Under the pieces are notes generated by a model. It did not search any database and was not told where the DNA came from. It saw only the letters and a program-made list of their open reading frames with translations. Below, piece after piece: positions 54,581-64,000 of a stretch of 64,000 nt of DNA (the stretch's first letter is position 1; every line of letters starts with the position of its first letter). The stretch is from Lasiodiplodia sp. COLG20 (Eukaryota > Ascomycota > Dothideomycetes > Botryosphaeriales > Botryosphaeriaceae), in assembly GCA_009801085.1 (NCBI GenBank), contig VNWV01000001.1, forward strand, positions 1,116,001 to 1,180,000, written 5' to 3'. The position numbers and the translations under genes are program-made.

Positions 54581-55422
54581 GGGTCATGCGGAGACTTGAG
54601 ATATGGAACATGTAAAAAAAAAAAAAAGAAAAGGGGAACATGCTGCTAGAAGCATGCAAGCAGTCAATAGTACTGTTCATTGTAACAACATGACGAGGGA
54701 TTTCTGATCAGCTAATTACCGATAAGATTAGATGTCTCCTCACGATTCGTTCTGAGTTTAAAGAACTACATTAGGTCATGACAGGTCGAGTCTACTTCTA
54801 CGGTAACTTTTGATGAACCATTGAAACAGTCCAGGGTATTATTGGATGAATAGCTCCAGCTAAGAGACCCCATGCTGAACTGTTGACCAGATGAACGGAA
54901 CATGTCCGCTTTTCAACACCATGCATTATCTTAGATCCAGTAACACTTTCTCCATTCTCACAAACAGGATTCGAACTAGTCCAGCAGCCAGGAGTCCTTC
55001 CATAGGCGAGCTATTGCAGTATCTCAATTACGATACAATAACCCAAGACAAAAGACCGACCCTCTCTCCAGCGGGGTCCAGGCCGCAATTTTGAACCAAT
55101 ATGAAAAGCTTGGACTACCAACGAATGCGGTCCAGCCAGACCAAGCGACGTCTAGACTGAACTGAGCCGAACAAACAATGTAGGCGAGCCGCTAAACAGA
55201 ATATCAAATGAGCGTATCGATGGTATCATCCGTCATTAAGCGTCACCGCTGCCTTGAAACGAAGAATTTTGATCGGACGAGAACGAACTGAACTGAAGAA
55301 ATGAACAAGGACCCCGTGGGAAAGCGCTGTGAGATTGGACGCCTGCATGTACAAAACCCAAAACTCCGCCCATGCAAGATAAGAGCAGGCCGTCTGGCCT
55401 CGCTCCCGGTTCGATCAGTCTA
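54581..55422. other. Convergent intergenic region
   Basis: 842 bp, AT-rich, with an A run at about 54614-54626. No gene is seen. It should include both 3' UTRs. Confidence 0.5.
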
Positions 55423-56567
55423 TCACAGGATGACGCAGCATCCACTGGTCTCGGCCTTGTCGACGGACAGCAATGCTGCGCGGGTGGCCGCTTCGAATAC
55501 GTCGTCGACGCCATCACCCGTAAGAGAAGAGCACTCGAGATACTTCCGGGCACCGATCTCATCTTTCATGTCGTTTCCAGCCTTGGTGGTCGTGAATTTC
55601 AGCGACTTCTTCCGCATCTCTTCCTGAGCTAGGGGATCATCGCGGAGATCCTTCTTCAGACCCACAAGGATGATCGGGACGTCCGGGCATCGCTCCCTCG
55701 CCTCTTCGGCCCACTTGTGCTTCACGTTCTCCAAAGAATCCGGCGAGTCCACGGAGAAACCGATAAGAATAACGTGGGCCTTCGAGTACGCTAGAGGACG
55801 TAGACGCTCGTAGTCTTCCTGGCCGGCGGTATCCCATAGCGCAAGCTGCACGGATTTGCCATCGACACGGCAATCCGTCACGTAGTTCTCAAACACCGTC
55901 GGAACCTTTTGCAAAGGTCAAAAACATGTCCTGGTCAGCCTGGTGGTGCGTGTGACTTACATATCTCTGCGTACCGATCAGTCATTGGTCTTACGTCAAC
56001 GGAGAAGCCGGGCCTAGAACTTACAGTGGGGAAGTATCCCAAAGTGAAGACGCTGAGCAAACTGGTCTTTCCGCATGCACCGTCACCGATAATGACTAAT
56101 TTTCTATGCAAGGCAGCCAGCGTCAGCAGGTTACACGATGCAGCAAACTGGAAACTTTGGCTGGTGGGCAGTGCGACCAGCACAAGGATGAAGGCAATCG
56201 CGGCTAAGAGAATAAAAGTGCGACGGCGAATCCCAGGGAAGCGTGGTCTATTTTTGGTTGCCTGAGGCTCGGATCGCGGACGCCAATGCACGCGATCTTC
56301 CCTCGCTTCGTTTAGGGTTGGAAAGCTACGAGGCGCAGTTTTCCACCCCCGGCAATGGGAACGGAGTCGGATAGGGGGCAGCAAACGTGACAGGAGAGGT
56401 AGAATGCCGGTGCGCAGGAATTACGAGGCTCGAAAGCGAGGCAAGCGGAGGCATAGCGCCGTCGATCTCCAGGACTCCGTGCGGCACCTTGATGAAACTG
56501 ATTGAAAATGCACCGGACTGGCATACCTTCTCATGACCTGAGCATCTTGGGCGTTTTGCTGGGCCAT
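55423..56567 (-). CDS. rho2: Rho2-type small GTPase
   Basis: Membrane-bound switch in cell-wall integrity and polarity signalling. Exons 56527-56567, 56025-56103, 55961-55966 and 55423-55905 give 202 residues. Exon 3 is a 6-nt microexon (AGATAT) encoding Arg-Tyr; it completes the switch I text [15 protein letters not shown], and Tyr at this site is universal in Rho proteins. Motifs: GDGACGKTS (P loop), [46 protein letters not shown]. The [14 protein letters not shown] block distinguishes Rho2 from Rho1 and Rho3. The C-terminus GCCVIL has a geranylgeranylation-type CAAX box with a neighbouring Cys for palmitoylation. Intron 1 is 423 nt, long for this locus. It is divergent from NST1. Confidence 0.94.
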
Positions 56568-57549
56568 GTCTGCTGATTGTCCCCTGACGGGTTCCCGGCA
56601 GCGATACGAATAAGTGGTGGGGCGCGGGCAGCGACGGCTCCTGCGGTGCGAGTGGTTCCGAGTAGCTCTGAGAGGCGCGGTGCTGGGCGCGCCTAGAGTC
56701 GAGCTGCGGGCGTCGTAAACAGTGTACTGGTTGGGGTATCTTCGGTGCTCGCGGCGTTGTTGAGGGCGTCAGGCCGGCGACAGCGCTCAGGCGAAGCGGG
56801 CGGTCGCAGGAAGCGTGCGGTCGCGACACACAGGCGGCAGTCGAAGCGCGGTCGCGGGCGATTGGGAGCAAACGCGGCTCGGGGGGTGGACCAGGCAGCC
56901 GGGGGACGGCGTCGGCGAGCGTACACGGGGAGCGGGCGGGTGTGGTGAGCGAGGGCGCGGTCGGCGAGGGCGGGCGGCGAGGGAGCTTTGCAGTGCAATG
57001 GCGCGGAACGAGGCTGGTATATACGGGGAGGGCGGTGGTGCGGCCGGCGGACGGAGCTGCAAGGAGAAGCAGCGCGAAGAAATGTGCTGAGATACGAGGG
57101 TGGAAGTGAGGCAGGGCACAGCAGCGACGCATGGGCATGGGCAGCCTCGCTGCTTCTAGGCAGGCCCCGGCAGCCGGATTAACGCCGCCGGACTTGCGAT
57201 CCGACCGCAGCACCTTGACCTAGAGGATGATGCACACGCTCTTTGACGCCGCCGCAACACCACCACCGCCGCCTTAGAGCTCCGAGCAACTCGCGATCCC
57301 CCGCACCAAGGCCCCTAGCAGCGAAGCTCTCCGCGCCGCCGGAGCTCCAGGCTGCCACTTCCGAGCACGCGTACGTGACATTCTGCACCAGGTGGAGGGG
57401 CCTTGTTGAGCCCAGCGCCCTTGAACACCACCTTGGCTGCCGTCAGCTCGTCCGACGGGCGCGCGAGCCGCGGCGCCACACCCTACCAGAACAACTATCT
57501 AACCCGCCCGCTGCGCGCTAGGTCTGCCCCCGACGCCGCCCTACACCAT
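56568..57549. promoter_or_regulatory. Divergent intergenic region, Rho2 / NST1
   Basis: 982 bp, GC-rich. Long frames cross it (for example 56326-57213, minus) but are Arg/Pro/Ala-biased and overlap Rho2 exon 1. The NST1 frame is open upstream to 57403 without an in-frame ATG. Confidence 0.45.
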
Positions 57550-60500
57550 ATGGCCAACATCAAAGCACATCCCGGCGCGCCTGCGCCCAGCAACGGCGTG
57601 CTCACTGGCGCAGCGCCGCCTGGCAACCCCAGCGTCAATCGCAAGAAGGCGAAGCGTCGCGCGAAGCTCGCCGCGAAGCAGCAACAGCAGCTGCAGCAGG
57701 ACCAGCAGCCAGTGAACCCTAGCCTGCGGAATGGCAACGTGCCTCATGCCCAGAGCGCCGTGCACAATGGCCATGTATCTCATCCTGAGCCTCAGCCCCC
57801 ACTGGATTACGACGACGAGCTCGACGACACGGAGCACTTCGACGGCGGTGACAATGAGGACATGTACTACACGGATGACGAGGCCGCCGCCTATGCGCAG
57901 CACTACAATGTCGGAGTCCCGATGGCAAACGGACATCCTGCGGACCCCGCTTCGGCAAGCAACAAGTCTAAGAAAAAGAAGAAGAAGAAGCGGGGAATGC
58001 TGTCCGATGCGCAGGCGCAACCCTACGATATACCGAGCGGAAGCTCTTCGGGAATGCTTGCTCACCCAGGCGCGCATCCGCCTCCGCCCCCTCCACCTCC
58101 GCCGTTATCCAATCCTGCCTTTCGCTCAATGCGCAGCTCGACGTCTAGGGACCGTATATGGAACACGTCGACGCAAGAAGAACGCGAGAGGATCAGGGAG
58201 TTTTGGCTGTCGCTTGGGGAGGAGGAGCGCAAGTCGTTGGTCAAGATTGAGAAAGAGGCGGTCTTGCGCAAGATGAAGGAGCAGCAGAAGCATTCGTGCA
58301 GCTGCACCGTCTGCGGCCGGAAGCGAACGGCAATCGAGGAGGAGCTTGAGGTCTTGTACGATGCGTACTATGAGGAGTTGGAGCTGTACGGCGACCAGGA
58401 CAACATTCCTGATAATGGCGATTCCGTGCTAACCACAGGGAGACCCTACAGCCGTAGACAAGATCCTCGCCTCCCGCCGGACCGCATGATCGATCCTAAC
58501 CAGCCCTACGACTCTGGCAATCGCGTCGAAGAGATAGGAGACGAGGAGGACGAGGAAGACGAGCTGGACGAGGAAGAGTATAGCGATGAAGACGAGGAGG
58601 ACTACAGTGATGAAGAGGAACCCGAGGAGCTACCCGTGAGAGGTACAGCTGCGGATTTCTCGTTTTTTGGTAACAGTCTGACGGTTAAAGGTCGGTTTGC
58701 AGGACTTGCGTGGAAATTCGGCGTGGAAAGAATTGATACTAAGGTTTTCTAGCAGGTGGAATTCTTACAGTGGCAGACGATTTACTGAAGAACGACGGCA
58801 AAAAGTTCATCGAAATGATGGAGCAGCTGGCGGAGCGTCGGATGCAACGAGAAGATCAAGTTGTAGAACACGCAGGCAGTTTGGCATATTCATCATCGAT
58901 GCAGAATCACCACGCCGGGCACAGCCACGGCCCACCTCCGGAGGACGAAGAGTACGACGACGAGGACGAAGATTACGACAGTCAAGAGGACGAGTACGAG
59001 GAGGAGGAAGACGACTTGGTTAGGATTCAACGTCTAAACTACCGGGACCATCTCTGACAAGTACCAGGACACGATGACGGAGCAGCAACGGATGCGGGAA
59101 GGCCGAAGAATGTTCCAAATCTTCGCAGCGCGAATGTTCGAACAGCGTGTACTGTCAGCATACCGGGAAAAGGTCGCAAACGAACGCCAGCAGAAACTTA
59201 TCGAAGAGCTTGATGAGGAGAATCGGCGGACGGCAGAGCGCGAGGCGAAGAAGACCAAGGATGCTCAGAAGAAGAAAGAGAAGAAGGCTGCGCAGAAACA
59301 AAGGCAGGCCGAAGAGAAGGCTCGCAAGGAAGCGGAAAAGAAAGCTGAGGAGGAGGCTGCCAAGGCGGCAGAGGCAAAGAGGCAGGAAGAACTGCGGAAG
59401 AAGAGAGAAGAGCAGAAGAAGAAAAGGGACGCTGAGCGGAAGGCTCAGGAGGAGGAAAAGAAACGAAAGGATGCGGAGAAGAAGCGTAGGTTAGAGGAAG
59501 AACGGTTGAAGCAGCAGGAAGCAGAGCGCAAGGCTCAGGAACAGAGGGCCGCGGAAAAGAAGGCTCGGGAAGAGGCAAAGCGCAAGGAACGTGAGGAGCG
59601 AGAAGCCAGAGAAAGGGAGGCGAGGGAGCAGAAAGCACACGCAGAGCAGCAGCGGAAAGAGAAGGATGCTAGGATTAAGGCAGAGAAAGAGGCAACTGAG
59701 CTTGCGCGTAAGGAGGAAGAGGCGGCGAAGGCCACCCATCAAGCGCAAACTAACAAACGCCCTTCTCAGCCAACGCCGGCTTTGCCGCCCGGTCTCATTT
59801 CCAAGCAGTCTTCGACCGGTTTCCCATCCCCGCATGTCCAAGTCGCAACACCAAATCTCCCAAAGGCTCCGACACCATCGAAGCCTCGCCAGAGCTCTCA
59901 ACAAGGCTCTCACGGATCGTCGCCGAAGACACCCCAGGTCTTCCCTGGAACCAGCAAGTCGGTCTCACCGAGCAACCAGCAACCGAGGACCATTCTGCAG
60001 AAGCCCCAACCGCAAGTTCAGACGTCGACATTGCAGCACCCCCAACCGAGCTCGCCAATGCCGCCGATAGGGCCTCCTCCCGGTATGCATGCTGGCTTTG
60101 GCGGCCTGCCTCTTGGTCTGGGTGCACCTTCGCCAATGCAGGGGGGAATCATGCACGGCCTGAACCAGCCTCGTGGACCCATGTTTCCCCACCCTCCGCC
60201 GATCGGCGCGCAGTACCCCGGTTTCGCTGCCCCGAACGGTATGCCCGCACCACCGCCTGGTATGAACGCACCGGGTATGCCACTTGGTCGAGGCTTCCCG
60301 GGGATGTCCATGCCTCCAGGCTTTGGCCAGCCTCTGCCCGGTATGAGTGCGGCGGGTCAGATCCCGGGATTCAGTGCTCCTCGTGACATAATGCCATCGC
60401 ATTCGCGCCAAGCATCTGGATCAGGATCATTTGACTCGTCGATTGGCGGGCTTCCGACTCATCCCATTGCCCGGCCTACCCCCATCCAGAGGCCATCTAG

Positions 60501-61368
60501 CGTCAAACCACAAGAACCTACTCTGGAGAACAAGAGACCAAGCAATCACGAGGTGGATGAGCTAAGCAACCACTTGGGAAGCAGTGCCCTTCTCGACGAC
60601 AGCGATGAGCCGATCCCTACGAGTGCGGGTGAAGTCCGTCGTCCGAGTCTAGCACCGTCGGCGAGGTCAGGTAGAATGGGCTTTGGCACTTCTCCACTCT
60701 TCACAGACGTAGGAGCTCGTGGCATTGATCCTTTTGGCATGGCGAGTGGCGGGAGCAGCACGTGGGGAACCCCAACCGTGCCATTTGGCCCTCCTGGAAT
60801 GGGTGGTAGCACGTGGGGATCTCCTCCTGCTGGCAGTGGCTGGCCCACTACGGTTGGCAGCTTCGGTAGCGTTGGCGCTCCACTTGGTGCTCCACACAGA
60901 CAGAGTATCTCACGCCCTGTATCAGTTCGCTTGATGGTGTGCCAGGCATGCAAGCAGCTTGCACAGAGCCAGCCCAAACCCGATGGCTTCTATGATATGC
61001 CGACCATCATCCGTACCATTGAATCTTCCGTTCGTGGTCCGACAGATGCGCCTGTGCAAGAGCACGAGGTTATCGATATCTGCGAGACTGAGGGAGATGC
61101 GCACAATGGGGGCGGATTCCTTCGCAAGAAGGACAGTCCAGATGGCACCGTTGAGGTCAAGTTTGAGCCTGACTCGGCCAATAGCGCCGGCGGCATTCGC
61201 ATCCCGGGACAAGGTACGCTGCACGGCTTGGGAGAAATCGGCAGCCCGATCCCGAGTCACTCGACGCCCTTCGGCATGGGCGTCAGCGCCACCCCGGCGA
61301 CTGCGGCTCGCACGTCACCATTCTCCGCCTCCGCTCTTGGAGGTGGTGTATCATCACCGAGCTTTTAG
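57550..61368 (+). CDS. nst1: Stress response protein Nst1
   Basis: A large cytoplasmic protein linked in yeast to salt tolerance and mRNA-decay factors. Exons 57550-58690, 58756-59018 and 59068-61368 give 1234 residues, normal for fungal Nst1. The N-terminus has [18 protein letters not shown], acidic patches, a Lys run ([10 protein letters not shown]), a poly-Pro run, and a [11 protein letters not shown]ys motif at about 256-265. Then come [22 protein letters not shown] and [26 protein letters not shown], the family signatures, restored by the two splices. About 240 residues of charged coiled coil ([19 protein letters not shown] type) follow, then Pro/Gly/Met-rich low complexity and a C-terminal globular part with [11 protein letters not shown] and [13 protein letters not shown]. 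Intron 1 has a non-consensus GTCGGT donor. Confidence 0.94.
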
Positions 61369-62284
61369 TGGAGAACAACGGACTGCTGCTGTTGTGCTTC
61401 TTCTTTCTCTTCCCCCACTTTAGCCACATTGGCTCAATTGATGCATTGCCAATGAAGTCTTTTCATTTTCTTTCTTCTGGTCCTCCCGGTATTCTCGGCT
61501 GTTGAACAAGTGGGCTCTTGCGTCCTTCCTGCTGCTGCTGGCGCTGCTTCTCCAATGGCCTCCCCTTTTTGGTAGTCTTATTAACAACTTTCTTCTCATG
61601 AGTCGATGAAAGACCCAAATCAAAGGCAATTATCCCATCCATTACGTTGATGCCCCGCTTTCTGGATCCAGAAAATGACTGTGCCTTGTCTGTTCTTGAA
61701 TGCGTCCATGCATCGCTCCAAAAGTTGGAGTGTTTTGTGGTGGCGCCACTGAGCCCTTTCGCTAATGAGCAACGTCCGCTATTGATCGACTGTGTGTATG
61801 CGGTGCTAGTGTGATGAATGAGCTAACCGGTTAGCACTTTTCGTGACGAGTGACGGCTTGGACAGATAATGTTCCTTCGTCGTTGACCATTTGCAAACCA
61901 AGCCTTTCCTTTTTAACTCGTATCTACCCAGGTAAGCAAGAACATCATTTTGTTTGTTCCCCTCTAAGGCGATTTGGTGCGATTGTGATGCCCTGTGTGG
62001 AGCAAAGAGTAGGTAGAAACTGTTGTTTTCGACAAGCTCCTGTGTAGCATATTTAGCAATGTCCCTGATATGTAAAAATAAGAGACACGCTCGAACTTCA
62101 CGCACCGAAGTGCATGTGGCCTTTTTCTTTTTTTCTTTTTGGAAAGCATCCTCTATACAACATATACACACTCACTAAGCGGCTATAACTTTAAATATCG
62201 CCAATCAGTGCAACTGTAAAATGCCACATCTCCCAATTGCCTCAACAGGCAGATCAGCACCAATCCATTCACACATCGTTTCCT
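61369..62284. other. Convergent intergenic region
   Basis: 916 bp between the stops of NST1 and kynureninase. A short T/C-rich patch lies at about 62118-62140. No gene seen. Confidence 0.5.
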
Positions 62285-63862
62285 CTATTTCTCAACCGCA
62301 CCCCCCGCCTCCAAAACAGCCTTCCGACACGCCTCTCTGAAGACATCAACGAATCTCCACACATCCGCAAACCCGTTATACAGGGGCACCGGCGCAACGC
62401 GCACGACGTCCGGCCGGCGCTCGTCCACGACAACGCTCTTATCCTCCAGCTCTTCCATTACACGGTCGAGCAAGCCGGGCCGCAGCAACAAGCTCAGCTG
62501 GGCGCCGCGCTCGTCCGGGTTGCGCGGCGTGATGAGACTGTACGGCCTGGCGTCTGCGTCGCCCGCGGGCGTGAATAGTAGATGCTCGAGGTACGCGGTC
62601 AGCCGGAGGGATTTGGCGCGCAGGTCGGCCACACTAGTCTTCCCGAACACGGAGAGGGAGGCGAGCAGCGCGGTAGTGTCGAGCGCGGAGGGGTTCGAGA
62701 GCTGGAAGCCAGCGGCGCCCGGGATGGGGACGAAGGTGGAGCGCATTTGGAAGCGCGTGGATTTGTCGTGGCCCCACCAGCCGCTCAGGCGCGGGCGGTA
62801 GCCGAGGGTGTCGGCGGTGATGGTCGTAGTGCCAGGTTGGTCGTCGGAAGATGGGGGAGAGGGGTTGTGGTTGACGGAGGTGTGCTTGGAGTGCACGAAG
62901 AGCCCGCCGATGACACCAGGCCCGCCGTTCATGTACTTATAGTTGCACCAGGCGGCGAAGTCGGCATTCCAGTCATGCAGCTGTAGTGGTACGTTGCCGA
63001 CTGCGTGCGCGAGATCCCAGCCTACGACGATGCCGCGGGCTTGTGCGTAGGCGGTGATGGTGGGGATGTCAAGGAACTGGCCGCTGTAGTACTGAATACC
63101 TGGGAGAAGAAGCAGGGCAGTCGAGGAGGCGTGGGCGTCGATGACGGAGAGGATGTAGGAGGTGGGCAGGTAGGAAGTGCCGGGGTCTGGTGGGTTGAGT
63201 TCGACGAGGGCGGTGGAAGGATGGAGGTTGTGATGGTGGAGTTGAGATTGTACAGCATACTACAAGAAGGGTGAGCACACTCTGGTCAGGAATAAAACAC
63301 TTGATATACATACGTGGTCACTGGGGAAAGCTTTGCCCTCGATAATGATCTTGTAACGCTCCTTGGTCGGACGGTAGAAGCTGGCCATCAGCAAGTGAAT
63401 GTTGGCCGTCAATGTCTGCATGACAGCCACCTCTTCCGGCTGTGCCCCCACGATCTTGGCCGTCTCAACCTTGGCATCTTCATCAATATCCACCCATGGT
63501 TTGGATACGGCATCGTCCAGCGGTTGGAAGTGGCCGTAGACGCCCTTGTTGGCCCAGGTATCGAGGTACTTGCGGATATATTCTTGTGTGCAGCGTGGCT
63601 GAAGGCCGAGGGAGTTGCCGCAAAGGTAGGTGCACGGGTAGGTCAACTCGTTCTCCGGTAGAAGAGCATTTATTGTCTCGCTCACTTCCACAGTGCCGGC
63701 ATCGGTACCTAGGCGTTTGCGCTTCAGGCCGGCCCGGGTGGGGATGACGAATTCTTCGCGGAGCTTGCGGAGAGGGTCCTGCGCGTCAAGAGCTTCTGCA
63801 TATTCCTTGGAGAAGGACTTTGAGTCATCGAGCCGGAGCTCAGGCCAGGAGTGCTGTGTCAT
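62285..63862 (-). CDS. bna5: Kynureninase
   Basis: PLP enzyme cleaving kynurenine and 3-hydroxykynurenine to anthranilate or 3-hydroxyanthranilate plus alanine (tryptophan catabolism and de novo NAD synthesis). Exons 63314-63862 and 62285-63259 give 507 residues. Motifs: [12 protein letters not shown] (about 78-89), [29 protein letters not shown], then SDHYAVQSQL created by the splice, [17 protein letters not shown] with the PLP-binding Asp, and [12 protein letters not shown] holding the Schiff-base Lys. The C-terminal section ([33 protein letters not shown]) completes the fold type I enzyme. An insert of about 20 residues ([16 protein letters not shown]) after HSKHT is rich in Ser/Pro and probably a surface loop. 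Confidence 0.95.
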
Positions 63863-64000
63863 GGCGAATGCTCAATGGTTGTGCAGTGAGAAGTGCGACC
63901 GAGGAAGAAGGTCGCATCGTCATGGCGGGGCGAAGAGTGGCTGGTGCACGCAGTGTGGCGCACCCCCAGCATCATCGGCCGGCTGTCGGCCATCGCCCGC

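Noticed and set aside
54960..54985. B-box-like string (agttcgaatcct on the minus strand)
   Set aside because: The flanking bases do not form a T stem and no acceptor or anticodon arm can be drawn, so it is not a tRNA.
56326..57213. 295-codon minus-strand frame upstream of Rho2
   Set aside because: It overlaps Rho2 exon 1 and intron 1 on the same strand in another frame and is Pro/Arg/Ser-biased without motifs.

Overview
The window is nuclear DNA from a filamentous ascomycete (Pezizomycotina). The evidence is short 45-65 nt spliceosomal introns with GTRNGT donors and CTRAC branch points, HET-domain incompatibility genes, and orthologues of typical ascomycete genes (Nst1, Rho2, the Mec1/UvsB kinase, Cox16, GH71 alpha-1,3-glucanase, S53 and A1 acid proteases). 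Gene style hints at a Dothideomycete, but the sequence does not settle the class.

Layout. At 1-6 kb an intact HET-domain gene runs off the left edge and stands head to head with a mitochondrial tricarboxylate carrier. A second, broken HET gene follows, split around about 1 kb that holds simple repeats and an intron-containing tRNA gene. From 6 to 17.7 kb the DNA is gene-poor, with one small conserved protein. From 17.7 to 22.8 kb lie homoserine dehydrogenase, a CCDC174-like nuclear protein and a secreted GH71 glucanase. From 22.8 to 27.6 kb I find no convincing gene. From 27.6 to 43 kb the genes are dense: a Ser/Pro-rich protein, TAD2, COX16, an 11-exon ATR/Mec1-type kinase, then a divergent pair of secreted acid proteases (S53 and A1) sharing about 1 kb of upstream DNA. 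From 43 to 50 kb are two membrane-protein genes, one with an in-frame stop and probably decaying. From 50 to 64 kb housekeeping genes return: inositol monophosphatase, phosphoacetylglucosamine mutase, mitochondrial ribosomal protein mL40, Rho2, NST1 and kynureninase.

Functional links. AGM1 (UDP-GlcNAc for chitin), Rho2 (cell-wall integrity signalling) and the GH71 glucanase all concern the cell wall. COX16, mL40 and the citrate carrier are mitochondrial. The two secreted proteases form a plausible co-regulated extracellular digestion pair. I found no CRISPR, phage or bacterial-type mobile element and no clear secondary-metabolite cluster.

The most unusual observations are a 6-nt microexon in Rho2, two microexons (14 and 15 nt) in AGM1, an in-frame TAG in a long membrane-protein frame, and the tRNA with a long intron and an ambiguous anticodon. 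All exon structures were built by hand from splice signals and reading-frame continuity; where given, exon sums are multiples of three. Family assignments come from recognised motifs, not from a database search.
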